From: Medicago truncatula
Lineage: Eukaryota > Streptophyta > Magnoliopsida > Fabales > Fabaceae
Reading direction: 5' to 3'
Assembly (NCBI RefSeq): GCF_003473485.1
Contig: NC_053048.1
Span: 45,954,255-46,018,254 of the forward strand
Length of the DNA stretch: 64,000 nt
Shown: piece by piece, positions 1 through 16,048 of the stretch
Layout of the letters: each line of letters begins with the position of its first letter
Position numbering within the stretch: position 1 is the stretch's first letter
Notes under the pieces: generated by a model
Seen by the model: only the letters and a program-made list of their open reading frames with translations
Database searches by the model: none
What the model was told of the DNA's origin: nothing
Program-made: the position numbers and the translations under genes

Positions 1-263
1 TTACTCTCTTTTGTTAACTTTGGGACAATAGTGGGAGCAATACGGATGGATTACAAGAAACCATTTGAAAAGCTATATTATCTCTCTATGGATGCAAACT
101 GTGGTTAAAATTTGTGATGTAGATTATCTTAGATCATTCATCATGCTCTTTCTTTTGTGTTGTTTTCAGAAGTTTATCATATCAGTTAATGATATTAGTC
201 TGCTTATGATATTCTGTGTTGTTAATTCTTAACTATCATCTCCTGCCCCTGAATTTTTTTCAG

Positions 264-4726
<4,463 letters not shown>

Positions 4727-6606
4727 CAAACAAATCCAGTTCCCTTATGTCGGAAGACATCTTAAAAATTCTAACGTGCTTGTTGCTGTTGTTTATTCAT
4801 GAACGGTATCAAATATGATGGAGTCATGTTCATGTATATTACCGAATTAACATGAGGTCATATAATCAATTTCACTTCCCGATATCATTTTCTGGACTAA
4901 GGTGGACTTAATTTCTCCCCCCTTACTAAGATTTGCTCTTCTCTTATTTAAACTTTACTAGATTAATGTGTTTTGTTTCCCCTTAAGAAAAAAAAGTAGA
5001 TGAAACTAAAGAGTTGTAGTTTATGATGCAATTGTTATTGTTGTTGTTTCTTGTATGAGAATGGAACTTATTGACAAGCTAGAGTTTGGTCTTGGACTCT
5101 ACATGAGCAGCTCTAGATCTTCTCTTGTTCCTTTTTTATTTCCAGTTCATGCTCACGTGGATGATATTGCCAAACTAACATTCACATAGGAATGGTTATT
5201 GAGGCTGGTTTTAAAATCTGATGGCTAGAATTATAAAATGGATATATTTTAAGCTAAAACAAGTCAATTATAGATTAGAGAAATGTTTAATTGGTGTTAG
5301 TTGTATTTTACAGTTATTTTGTTTTTACTTTTTTTTATATATATTTTTTGTAATAATTCCTTCACATTGAATCACAGCTTTAATCATGCTTTGATTTTGT
5401 TTAATATGCTTCGGTTTCAAACTATGCCATATCTCTGCTTTGAATACAACTATGCTTTGAATTCAGAGTTTGATTTTGTTTAATACGTAATATGCTTTTC
5501 AAACTATGCCATATCTCTGCTTCGGTTTCAACATAAATTTGTTGAGAAGCATATGGTTGTAGAATGGGTTCATTACGCTTATTTTTTAAATAAATTCTAC
5601 AAAATTTCCACAACCAAACTCTGAATTCGTTAGCCTTAAACCCAAGTGTTATTTTTGCTTAAACGTGAGATAGTTTGAAAAGTTATTTTGATTTCTCTAA
5701 ATCAATATTGTCTCTACTGCGGTTCTGAGTTGAATAAAATTTCGTATTAATAACTTCATTTTTCAAATTTCTTTTAATTGGAAATAAACAAATTGATTTA
5801 GTTTAGATTTACTTTCATAATAAATTTTACACTCAAATCTATAAACACTTGTGAACAGAGCGTTTCAAATCCATGCTAAATAAACTGATTGCCAAATTTC
5901 CCTTTAGAAATGTCATTTGAGGTCTACAACTCCTGAACAGAGTATTTCGAACCATACTGTAGCCATATGTAGAACGTGTCATGTTCGTGTACTAGCGAAG
6001 TAATCAATAACACAAATCATTCTGGTTCCTTTTTTTTTTTGTTGCTTTCATTCTATGTCAAAGTGGTGCCCAGATTTTGCTTATAATTTACTCATTGGTT
6101 CTCTAAAGGCAACTAACTACCTTCATTGTGGAATATACAAGTTTAGATGGACACAGTGAACAGTTCACAAGAGTTTGGCATTCAGCCATTCACCTTCCAC
6201 AAAACCAACGAATCTTTTAAATTTCCGTGTGAGTTCTAGTGGAATACCAAAACACCAGAAATCCTGGTAGGAGCGAAAATAGATTGAAAGACAAAAAATG
6301 ATATATCTGCACTATGTTCAATATGTTCTCCTCTTGCCTAATTTCATTCCTCCCAAACATCGATAGGTAAGAGCAGAAATGGACTTGGCACTCATTTACA
6401 AATAGCATCAAACTACATATATATTCCACAACTATGGCTCAACTACAGCTTTTACAATCATTGTCCACCTCATAAAATATATATCATATATATCATTATT
6501 TCAAGGTTGTATATACACACTGTACTTATGAAATCTCTAGACAGTGCAGAAAAGAATTTTACTCGAAACCTTTGAGATCGTGAACCATATAAACTACAGC
6601 CAAAAT
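4727..6606. other. Convergent intergenic region between kinase and VPS2 3' ends
   Basis: No credible coding sequence. It should hold the 3' UTRs of the kinase gene (rightward) and the VPS2 gene (leftward), which converge here. At about 5405-5530 the words ATGCTTCGGTTTCAA and AACTATGCCATATCTCTGCTT recur with a spacing of about 85 bp, a small imperfect direct repeat. The rest is AT-rich sequence with nothing recognisable. Confidence 0.6.
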
Positions 6607-9600
6607 TTATGGGTTTCTTAGAGCCGCCAAACGCTTCTCAAGGTCATCAACGCCCGAGCTGTAATAACATCAAAATTCCAAGGTCATTAAAACTTGCAAA
6701 GAACCGCTTAAGAAATTTTAACTTGTTTATGAAAATACATATTCGCCAAATTCTTCGCAAATTACAAGCTACACAGAAGTGTATATATATTCCTTTCTCT
6801 TAACTTCCTTTTTATTTTTAGAGGATTACACGGAAGGTACCTGCCAACATTTTCAGTATTCTTTGCTGCGATTCTCCCTTTGGGAGCTGATGATAACTGC
6901 CAAAAGAGTACAAATTAGCTTGACCAAAAGCACTGTCAGATGATATAAATGCAGAGATTAGTAAAAGCTTATTCCTACCTGTGAGGCAATATCGATACCG
7001 ATTTCATCAAGCACCTGCCAAGAAAAGGGTAAGTGAAATTACTATAAATTTCTTTTTGTAATTTCAGAAGCTAATATCATCTTAATGTAAGGCCTTGAAT
7101 TCATTCCCATCTTACTCTTTGTGAATAAAAAACCATTCCTTAAACCTTGTAACTAAGTGACAAAGCCATAAGAAATCATGACAGTCTGAATTTCAGAAGT
7201 AGTTTCAGGTCTTCAGAAGGAAACATAATGGTAAAAAAGCCACACGCTTTTTTGATATTGTATTTATAAATTAGTTTAAGAGGGTATGCAGGAATCCTAA
7301 GCTTTCATTGATTATTGGCACCTAAATTATCTCCACAAGATCATGGATAGCACAATGGCATGGCCCATGTAACTATACTTTTGTTTGGATAAACAACTTA
7401 ATTAAGCATTTAAAACATAAACGTTAATCATATAATGCATAAGCTATTTCTGTGACGGAAGTTACAGTCTGATTTCTTAAACTATCCTGGAGAGCTCTAA
7501 GAAATAAGCTGAAAACAGCTTGTGGACATCATAAAGCTGTTCTCACAAGTTCTCCCAAACAATCTCACAAGCTCTTATGTCAGTAAATAAGCCTATCCAA
7601 ATAGACCATAACTAACTTCATCTAGTAGGATACGATTTGGTAGTAGTTGTTTTAATTCTTGATTTCCCCAAGGGTGTTACTGCTGAAGTTAGGATACAAA
7701 ATAGGAACTATGATTCCAAGCGTTGCTAACCCTCAAGGATTGTACACAAGGTATACATGTTAGTCCAAATAAACTACAGATCATTTTAATTATTTGAAAA
7801 ATTAATCAAGTAAAGAAGTCCCCGTAAACAGAGAAGCGTAATTTTTTTTCTAAAAAAATATTGTAATAAAAGGCAATTGAAAGTGTACTTGATTTGTAAG
7901 CTCTTCAGTTTCCTCTTCAGCTTCATCATCATCCAAGGCATCATCTATGACATCTGACATCATTTCAGTCTGCACAGAAAATTATATACCATTGAAGTCA
8001 AAAAGCTATTGACGTGTAAACAATGATTTATCGTTTTACTCCAACTTGTAAAATTCTAAAAAAATAAAGCATTATCTTACAGTCATATCCATCTGTGCTG
8101 ATTGTTTCTGGAATTCCTGCATAACTTTGGCTTGCTTTGCCGGTTCCATTTGCTGCAATGAATCCAACAATTTAGGAAACAGTAAAAGACTGAAAAATGG
8201 TGTAGAAAATATTTGTGGACTCCAATATCAATGTTTTGTTTAACTCAGGAAGTTGAAGAACTGCTGTTATCAAGGCTGGTTCTCTAATACAGTGTTTTTT
8301 CCTTTTAATTTCTAAAGTCCCTTTCTGTGTGTGTGTGTGTGTGTGTGCATGTGACAGGAGGGAATAAAGAGAGATACAATATCTTCCACAATATTTAGCA
8401 AATGAAAAACTTCACAATCACACAAAATCCATAGCAACCCTTAAATATTGTTCATTGCTCCATTCCATCAAACTCGCACAAACTTGCACAAAGCTCCATA
8501 AATAAAAATCAAAAGCTACGCACTCAATGACAATGCCTCAAAATTCATGAAAACTCTACCTCTCTATCCCCTCCAAAAAAGAATTTACATTTGCAAATTT
8601 TTGAAGTTAAAAACCAAACAAAATGTTGCTATTACACCCCAATCAAATTTTGGAACAGTATATCATGAATTAACATGAGACGGGCCTTGGCGCAATGGCA
8701 AGGTTGCTGCCTTGTGTGTCCTGGATGTCACAGGTTCAAATCCTAAAAACTACTTCTCAACTTGATGCGGTAAAGCCACATACATTTACCCTGCCCAGAC
8801 CCCCTTTCTTGGAAACCTTGAGCACTGAACTACCCTTTATATTATGAAAATGGACATGAAATATTTGTAAAATAACCGATCAAATGCGTTACCTTATTCA
8901 TAGCTGCCATTGCCTTAGTAGCACCTTTCATTCCAACAGCAACAGAAGAATGTGCGTGCATTGCCTACACAAAATGACAAGCAACCATAGCTAAGACAAG
9001 AATCATAAAAAAGTAGCATCTCTCATTCGCAAGTAAACAAAAACAAAAAGGTTCAAGTCAACAATGGACCTGTGTGTGAGTTGCTATGCCTCTCATCTGA
9101 GCTCGACTACCCTGAAGATTAGCAATCTGTTGCCTAAGCCTTATCAACTGACGAGCTAGTACTTTAGTTGCTCCCTGAGAATAAAACATCTAGTTTCAAA
9201 CCATGTCTGTAGAATGTAGACAGTAAAAAACCAGTTCGAATTGACTTATTTTAGCTTATCTACTGAGTAGATTGAGTTGACAGCTCCTAGAGTCTACATA
9301 ATTAAATAGAAACCTATGACTACAATATGAATAAGCAAATACATATATGATTACCTCGTTTCCTGTCTTAGCAGTTCTCTTAATCTCAGCAACTAATTTC
9401 TTTTCCTAACAAAACAAACAATCAATATTATTATTACCAACTTTATAACGCGTATAACACGAAATGTTAAATTAAATATATTAAACGGATATTAAAGAAT
9501 TTGACATACTTCCAATTGTAATGATCCAATTTCCCTTTCAATACCTATATGATAGTATTAATTAATTAATAAAATTAGGAGATAATTGATGATGATTAAT

Positions 9601-9788
9601 TTGATTGAGAATAGATTATTACCTCTAGTGGCGTTAGTCATTTCACGTTTACTCTCACGAAGAGCCTCTGCAAGGAAAATCAATAAAAACGAAATTGAAA
9701 AACAAAATTGAAAGTGTAAAACGAATTGAACGATCAAAGAAGAAGAAGAAGAACCTTTGGCGGTGGGTTTCTTGGTGAAGATGTTCAT
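6607..9788 (-). CDS. VPS2.3: ESCRT-III subunit VPS2/CHMP2-type
   Basis: Component of ESCRT-III, which polymerises on endosomal membranes to drive multivesicular-body formation and other membrane scission. Eleven exons on the minus strand: 9755-9788, 9623-9667, 9510-9544, 9355-9405, 9070-9174, 8893-8964, 8081-8152, 7889-7969, 6979-7014, 6841-6896 and 6607-6658. They sum to 639 bp, or 212 aa plus stop, the normal length for the family. The start MNIFTKKP is typical of plant VPS2.2/2.3. The N-terminal half is basic and helical (Snf7 fold); an acidic stretch DDALDDDEAEEETEEL follows. The C-terminus DDLEKRLAALR fits a MIM1 motif for binding the VPS4 MIT domain. Wording such as QMRGIATHTQAMHAH matches my memory of VPS2.3 better than VPS2.2; that sub-assignment is less certain than the family. 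Confidence 0.95.
7378..7607. mobile_element. Probable MITE in VPS2 intron
   Basis: The stretch begins TTTGTTTGGATAAACAACTT and ends near ATAAGCCTATCCAAATAGAC, so its ends are roughly inverted copies (TTTGGATAA / CTATCCAAA). Inside are AAGCTATTTCTG, AAATAAGCTGAAAACAGC and CCCAAACAATCTCACAAGC. Fragments of the same family seem to occur at 29351-29480 and 44695-44800. No clear target duplication was found, so boundaries are approximate. Confidence 0.5.
8325..8348. repeat. (GT)n microsatellite in VPS2 intron
   Basis: About twelve GT dinucleotides in a row within the intron between the exons at 8081-8152 and 8893-8964. Likely length-polymorphic. Confidence 0.9.
8681..8837 (+). mobile_element. Diverged Au-type SINE in VPS2 intron
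   Basis: tRNA-derived SINE. The pol III A-box region reads TTGGCGCAATGGCAAGG and the B-box region ACAGGTTCAAATCC, followed by TACCCTGCCCAGACCCCCTT and a degenerate end near CTACCCTTTAT. The order matches the Au SINE family of flowering plants and the better-preserved copy at 47676-47855. It sits in the VPS2 intron, antisense to the gene. Confidence 0.75.
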
Positions 9789-9834
9789 CGTGCGCTATTG
9801 TCAACAACGAAGGATCTTAGTTTGCTTTTGTTTC

Positions 9835-9846
9835 TTTATATATACT
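9835..9846 (-). promoter_or_regulatory. Putative TATA box of VPS2 gene
   Basis: The minus strand reads GTATATATAAAG about 50 bp upstream of the VPS2 ATG at 9788. With initiation about 30 bp downstream, the 5' UTR would be only about 20 nt. No transcript evidence is available. Confidence 0.5.
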
Positions 9847-11320
9847 CTTCTTGTTACTTTCCTACTACTTTCTCTTTTTTGTTCACGTTCGTTGAAATAA
9901 ACCGTGTTGTACTCGTAAAACTTTTTATTCATCTATCATTAAAAATCTGTTTTTATCGTTACTTCATACCTTATTGAGGAAAATAGTCATTTTCGTTAAT
10001 TTGTAACCAACAGTGAGAATAATCCCTTAATTATCCAAATTTTAAATAGTTCATAACTGTGTTATTGTGTAACATAGTTGTTGACATTAAAATGTTCAGT
10101 TCTTATTATAAAAGAATTAATATAAGTAGCAAAGACTATAACTATAGAAACTATTTTGATTAACAAAAATGCATGTTTTAGAATATGATAATAGTTAATA
10201 TTAAAGACTATTGTCTTTTAATAATAAAATATGAAAAACTATTATGACTATTCGTTACATATTTACAACAATCGCGATATTTTGTATTCGAATTTAGTTG
10301 AAAGTGTCAAGTCTATCAACATCGACATTGTTAGTTGAACTAAAACCTATAGACATGAATTTTAAAATTTTATATTTGGGGAGGCACAACAAGTAAGTGA
10401 GAAAAACTATTTAGAATGGAATTTACATCATAACTAGTGTGAACGAAAAATTTAACCACGACAACCATATTTTTTGAACTTTATTGCAAAATTATACCTA
10501 TATTTTATCATGTTATTTAAACAAAAAATATCTTAGAAAACGTATATGTAATTTGTTAGGTATGAATCGTAGTTATAAGAGGTTGGATTGATAAAGATAA
10601 TTTTGTAAACTAAATTATTTATATTCAAGTTGTACTATGTGAACTCTAAATTTGATTAATATAAAAGAAATATAGTCACTTTGTTTTACCATTGAAGCAC
10701 ATATTCATAATTGATATGCAAATGTTAACAATGATGGATGATAGTTATGTTAGTTTTTGAGGATTGAACCCCTATCAAACTCTTTTAATAATTGGTTATC
10801 ATCGTTGCAAAATAAATCATTCGTTCACTGTTCACGTTTATCATATCTTTATTCTTTTAAAGCAAATTGACATTCAACCATGTTGGAATCATTAGAAAAT
10901 CTTGAAGGTCACATGAAAACCCATGTGCCTGCACTTTGAATATGCCAAAACTTGTTTTTGATGATAGTGATTCACCACAAGGCATACGCATCGATCAACC
11001 TTATCTATCATTCTTAATTTATCCTTCCTACTTTTCCAACAAGTTTGATAACATGAAAAATAGTTTTAATCCTCTCCAGGTTCGGGTACTGCACACACAT
11101 GTGCAACAATGGAATCCAAAAAACAGTGTAAAAAGGTCTCCAAATGAAAAATATATGTAATTGCTTTATTGATTCTATATTAGTAGCATTTACAACTTGT
11201 TGTATAAACATATATGTATATACATTAATAATTTACCAAGGCAGAAGACTAGATATATTACAATTTTTTTTGGGTATGCAACACTCCAATTAGTAGTACA
11301 AACAAACAAACAAACATTTT
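9847..11320. other. Intergenic: VPS2 upstream region and RIC gene 3' flank
   Basis: No supported gene. The left part is upstream DNA of the minus-strand VPS2 gene and the right part holds the 3' UTR of the minus-strand CRIB gene. A stretch at about 10030-10270 shares words (CTATTTTGATTAACAAA, AAACTATTATGACTATT) with 53020-53170, which suggests a degenerate dispersed repeat. Short ORFs here look like chance. Confidence 0.5.
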
Positions 11321-12782
11321 CTAGTTTGTATATTTTCTCAATAGATCTTCATTGGATTCTCTCTCAAGTTGTCCATCTTCGCTGAGTCTATGCTTGCTCT
11401 TAGATTTGGCATCGTGTCTGGAAGGGTGTCCTTCGTTCGAGTTTAGATTCTTCGATTTGGAGCCGGACCTCGAATGAGGTCCTTCTTTAGAATCAGGGTC
11501 TCTAGATTTTGAACCTGTTCTTGAATGAGATCCTTCATTAGAATTGGACTCCTTAGATTTTGAACTGGATCTAGAATGTGTTCCTTCACCGGAATCAGGC
11601 TCCTTATGTTGGGCTTTTGATCTTGCTTTGGATGAGCCACCAACCCCTTGAATATCTTTTGTCTTCTTAGAATAAGTCCTTTTAGATGGTAAGTTATCAT
11701 TAGTTGTTCCATGGAGTTGGAGAGAATCTGTATCCATTGATCTACTTTGCTCTGTTGTTGTGAGTTTTGATTCATTGTTGAATGAATCATTATTTGGTGT
11801 TGAATGTTTCGAATGTTTTTTTGGTTGCCTTGGTTTGTCTGATTTTTCCTTTGCATGTGACTCTCTAATGTTTCCTGATGATGAATGTGAGTGTTGCTTA
11901 GATGATTTAGGCAAGGGCAACTCATTTGTGTCCTCTTCAACATTCACTGACCTTGAACCTTTTTTCATTGAATCTGCATAGGAATTAACAACATTTTCAG
12001 TAAAATAAATATACAAATGGTTGAAAAGCCAAACTAACTAGTTATAGAATTCAGATTCTTGATGGTCAGGGATGATGCTGCTGCATTCACGCATTTTTTT
12101 TTACTTGAATTTGTACTGTCTGACTTTATCGATCGTCTATGTGGATGCGGAGAATTTACTACATTTTGTATGTCAAAAATTAAGCATGAAACATAACGCG
12201 TACCTAAGGAGATTCGGGGTTCTGAATCATCAGCTCTTTTACAATGAATATCTCGGTTCATATTTAGAGGTGCTGATGATGAAAGTCCTGGGGTAGATTT
12301 AAACTCGTTCATCTGAAGAAAAAAAAAATAATGCTCAAAATTTACAGAGACATATATACACAAATGATACAAAATTAAGTAGCTATCTATATTTTTACTG
12401 TTCACTAAAGAAACAAAAAATAATTAAGTAGCTAATTAATCTTTTTTGGTTCAAGTAGTTAATTAATCTTTAACAAGGTTGAGTAATATATTAAGAGAGT
12501 TACCCAGGTTGGGGGATTTTCAGTAGGACCATCCAATCCAATATGTGCCACATGCTTTACATCTGTGGGGTGACCAATCTCAATTTCTGCTTCTTTTTCA
12601 TTATCTTTTACAAAGTGGATATATTAATTAGTTGTATAAGTATAAATGTATGAGAATGGTAAAATAACTTGTTAGAAAACAGGCATTAGTGCACTGTACT
12701 TGTTAAAAAACATACCAAATATCTGAGAAATGATTCTCAGGCCTTTAAGGAGACCCTTCATCTTAATATTGTCACCGGACAT
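11321..12782 (-). CDS. CRIB-motif ROP effector (RIC family) with repeat-bearing tail
   Basis: ROP-interactive CRIB protein; these bind GTP-loaded ROP (plant Rho) GTPases at the plasma membrane or cytoskeleton and act as effectors. Five exons: 12716-12782, 12504-12604, 12204-12312, 12039-12158 and 11321-11973, totalling 1050 bp, or 349 aa. The start MSGDNIKMKGLLKGLR is typical of the RIC10/11-like subgroup. The CRIB motif is at about residues 32-49 (IGHPTDVKHVAHIGLDGP) with the core H-x-x-H-I-G intact. The rest is low-complexity: basic and Ser-rich, and residues about 256-323 are four tandem 17-residue units (HSR...SKS). The protein is longer than most RICs, which are usually about 100-220 aa. 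The intron between exons 4 and 5 uses donor GTTAGT and acceptor TATGCAG; the phase fits and yields an Asn codon. If that intron were retained, the protein would end almost at once. Confidence 0.88.
11402..11605 (-). repeat. Four tandem 51-bp coding repeats in CRIB protein
   Basis: Four consecutive 51-bp units (11555-11605, 11504-11554, 11453-11503, 11402-11452, in coding order) keep the reading frame and each encode 17 residues. Translations include KESNSNEGSHSRTGSKS and RDPDSKEGPHSRSGSKS. Conserved positions are S/N-x-E-G, H/P-S-R and the closing S/A-K-S. The last copy (KNLNSNEGHPSRHDAKS) is the most diverged. Confidence 0.9.
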
Positions 12783-13054
12783 GTTATGACAAATTTTATG
12801 TGTTGGAATTCTCTTTATCCAAGCAATAGAAAATGTTATAATCTCTAATTACACCTGGAATATATGAATTGTTTAATTAAAGATAAAAAAAAATAATTTA
12901 AGCATTAATCGAAGCTAATATTTTTCTATGTCAAAGAAGGCATTGCACATAATCTGACCTATTGAATTTCTGCTTGAAAGGTCACCATTCAAGAATCCAT
13001 CCATTGTTGAATTAAACAAATGTTCGAAAGAGAGTTAATCATCAATGATAAGTA

Positions 13055-13062
13055 TATTTATA
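13055..13062 (-). promoter_or_regulatory. Putative TATA box of CRIB gene
   Basis: The minus strand reads CAGTATAAATATACTT about 270 bp upstream of the ATG at 12782, which would imply a 5' UTR of roughly 240 nt. Tentative; no other strong TATA lies nearer. Confidence 0.4.
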
Positions 13063-15066
13063 CTGTTTTTTCTTTCACATGAGGGTAAACATGCATGGTC
13101 TTGTGATTTTTTGTATTTGAAGAAATAGAAGATTAATTTGTTGAAAAACTTAAGGAAAATGTTTTGACAAAATGTTTCCTGGGAAGTGTCATTGATGAGA
13201 AAAGAAACGAGTGTAGCAAATCAATTATGTTTAAAAACACACCTATTTTTATTTTATTTTTATTCTATGGCAATGCTTAATTTGATTGTTGATTTTCCCC
13301 TTTAATAGAAACCATAAGCTCATCGAAATTTCAGGTGTGACAATGAGAATGATTGAAATTTGAAAGAAAAATAATAAACAATATTAAAGGTGATAAATTT
13401 AGAAATGCCTTAATACTAATAGGTTATCTCTAGAATGAACTCATTGGATGATAACCAGTATAATGGGTTATTCACAACCCGCAAGGTATTTTAATTGCTT
13501 TGGTTTTATTTATTTTTTTACAGTTAATTGCTTTGGACGACGGTAATTTCAAATTTCTTGAAATGAATAATTTATTCAATAGGAAAATAATTGAATACTT
13601 TATATTTTCTCTTGGGAGAGAGTAAGAGTGTGATTGGATTTTTTTTTATTTCACAAAGAGTGTGATTGGATTATGTAATTAAAAATTCTATCATTTCAAA
13701 AAAGAAAAAAAAAAAGAAGGTAATTAAAAATTATGGGGTAAATTGAATTCTAGGCAATTCAAAATTTTCCTCATCTTTAAATATTTTTGTTTAATAAAAT
13801 TCTTGGTTCTAGAAGTTTTAAAAATAAAATATTGAAAGTTTTCAATTTTTATCATTGTGCAGTGAAGTTAAAATTAACGCTGCTCTCTCTTTCCCTTCTC
13901 TTTCTTGAAGTCGTCACCAATTCTTCACTTTCATCCATCAAAGAGATGTATTGATCCAAAATCACCTCTCTAACTCGTTTTTTCTATTTCCCTTTTATTG
14001 AAATAAGTGATTTTCACATCTATTTCATTTTTTCTTTTGTGATTTCGTCATCTTTGTGCGACGTTGTTTGTCTTTCTTGTTTCGTTCAGGTATTTGTTCG
14101 GTTCAGATTGTCATATCAGCTTCGATCCAGTGCAAATCAATTCAATGACTTTGGAGTCATCAATGTTGCAGATTCAGAGACATGAGTATTACAGTGACTT
14201 AAATATAGTCATATGTGTAGGCTTTAGTACTTTGCCATTTTATGATATTAACATGGATATTGTGAGGTTGTTCACATATTCATCATTTTTGTTTTTAGCG
14301 AATTTTCCTTGTATCAACGTACTTTATCAATTTGAATGAATGAATATCATTTATTTTTGTCAAAAAAATAAAATTCTTGGTTCTGTAACTTTTTGGTTGT
14401 CAAATAATCTAGTAGTTAGAAATTCACTTTTTTAAAATAAACAAGTGGGGTATCCAAAGCTCGAACCTTGACTGTTGCATATATCATGTAATTTCCTTAT
14501 CAACTATCTAAACTCACGTGGAACATCCTTCTTAAACTTGATTGGGATACTTTTATGAAATTTCAAAAAGCTGAGGAAACAATTCAAAATATGAAACCAG
14601 TCTGTAAACTTTGAAAAATTATAGGGACCACTTTGCAATTTTTTGAAAATTTATAGGAACCATTTTAAAAAAAAAATATATTATAGGAATAAATCTGATT
14701 TTTTTATTTAAAAATATAGGGATCAATTTACATAATTTGAAAAAAAATATAAGGGCCAATGTAAGATAGACTTGTATACACTGAGAAAATAATTTTAAAT
14801 TCTTAATTTGTAGGTGATATTAAAAATTTCCTAAATTTAATTCTAACAAAATACTTTATAAAATTAATTTATTTTAATTTTTTCCATTTTATCATTTAAA
14901 CAGTAAAATATACTTAGAACAAAAAATTTCTAATTCAAACCCTCTAAAAGTTTACAATTCTTGGGAATCACACCGATTTAGATTGGCCTCGTAAAAACGT
15001 GTGTGTATATATATATATATATATATAAATGATTTTAGGAGATACTACCAAAAAAAATGTTTTTAG
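13063..15066. other. Intergenic, AT-rich, no supported gene
   Basis: Upstream DNA of the CRIB gene followed by AT-rich sequence. An open frame at 14064-14339 has no recognisable family and odd composition, so I do not call it a gene. The stretch ending near 14370 (a TGAATGAATATCATTTATTT-like end followed by A-runs) resembles a LINE 3' end, but this is weak. A short (TA)n tract lies at about 15007-15026. Confidence 0.5.
14440..14518 (-). mobile_element. Decayed tRNA-derived SINE remnant
   Basis: Read on the minus strand it gives GTGAGTTTAGATAGTTGATA, then ATATGCAACAGTCAAGGTTC and GAGCTTTGGATACCCCAC. The order (A-box-like head, TGCATAT, B-box-like GGTTCGA, WCCCCAC end) matches the SINE at 21957-22091. 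Heavily mutated. Confidence 0.5.
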
Positions 15067-15306
15067 GAGGTGGCAGTTGGACCCTTCGGCAGGCTACACA
15101 GATAGGGGCGCCCATGAGCTTCTAACTGCTCAGGACTCTCCTCAGCTAGCACATGCGGCAGATCTGATTTGGCATAAACAAGTACCCCTGAAAGTTTTTA
15201 TTTTTGCGTGGTTGTTGCAGTATCGATTGCCTACTCGGTCAAATCTCGTGGATCGCGACATTATTTCAGATGTCGACACGGGGTGTTTGGTAGGGTGTGG
15301 CCCCTG
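15067..15306 (+). mobile_element. LINE fragment encoding zf-RVT domain
   Basis: The frame contains IWHKQVPLKVFIFAWLLQ, YRLPTRSNLVDRDII and GCLVGCG. This is the pattern of the zinc-binding reverse-transcriptase region (zf-RVT) near the C-terminus of plant non-LTR retrotransposons: W-x-K-x-V-P-x-K-V, W-L/R, R-L-P-T-x-x-N-L, C-x-x-x-C-G. Only about 80 codons remain, with no reverse transcriptase or endonuclease domain, so it is a dead fragment. It lies about 750 bp upstream of the first PCS gene. Confidence 0.8.
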
Positions 15307-15366
15307 TATATAATATGCAATATCTCTACCAATTGAGCTCAATATCTCCACCAACTGAGCTCACGG
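15305..15366 (-). mobile_element. Truncated tRNA-derived SINE head
   Basis: The minus strand reads CGTGAGCTCAGTTGGTGGAG, then ATATTGAGCTCAATTGGTAG and AGATATTGCATATTATATAC. This is the A-box head of the family at 21957-22091, with the GAGCTCARTTGGT word present twice, so it has a small internal duplication. The B-box half is missing. It abuts the LINE fragment. Confidence 0.65.
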
Positions 15367-15974
15367 GATAGATATAAATACGTATTAATAAATTAAAAAA
15401 TTTCTTAGGCTTTGTTTGGGAGTTTGAAAGGGAGGGGAGAGTAGGGTTTTGGAGTTGAAAATAGAAGGAAAAATGGAAAAATCTATTAAAATTTTTGAAA
15501 GAGTGTTTTTTTAAAGAATGATAATTGATGTTTATGATTAATATTTTTTATTTTAACAATATTATAGGAGCATAGATTAAATTTGTAGAACTCATAAACC
15601 CTCCAAAATCTTCCAAAACCCATCTCCGATGCAATTTTTTATTTTAACAATATTATGGCAAAATAGTTCAGTTCTTCAAATTAGGAGAATGTTGTATTAT
15701 AAAAAAAAAAAAAAAAAACCACAAAACCTTCCTTTACTGATGTTCTCTATATTTTACACTTGCTTCTTCCTTTTTCTAAAATACTCCGCTCACTTCCCCG
15801 TAAACTCGCAGACAAAACCTTAAAAAAAAAACATAAAATCATTTACAAAATTCAAACCAGTATACAAAATAATATTGAATAAACTAACAATAATATCTCT
15901 AAAGAAAATATCTTAAAAAAAAAAAGTTTGACCCAGAAAAAGTGCGAGTATCTTCATTAGCCATCATTAGGGGA

Positions 15975-15982
15975 GTTTTATA
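15975..15982 (+). promoter_or_regulatory. Possible TATA box of first PCS gene
   Basis: GTTTTATAAGAGG lies about 70 bp upstream of the ATG at 16049. Position is reasonable but the match is not perfect. Confidence 0.35.
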
Positions 15983-16048
15983 AGAGGGTTTTTGTGTTAG
16001 TTGTAATTTCGGTTACAATTCGAAAAGCGAGTGAATCATCAGAACAGA

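Noticed and set aside
1-263. A kinase exon at the left edge
   Set aside because: No frame here matches the missing ATP-binding lobe; the sequence reads as intron up to the acceptor at 261-263.
11443-11943. A 166-codon open frame on the minus strand in another phase
   Set aside because: Shadow of the CRIB protein's repetitive last exon; the repeats keep several frames open.
14064-14339. A 91-codon ORF as a hypothetical gene
   Set aside because: No recognisable domain, no supporting splice or promoter context, in transposon-like DNA. Kept only as a remark.
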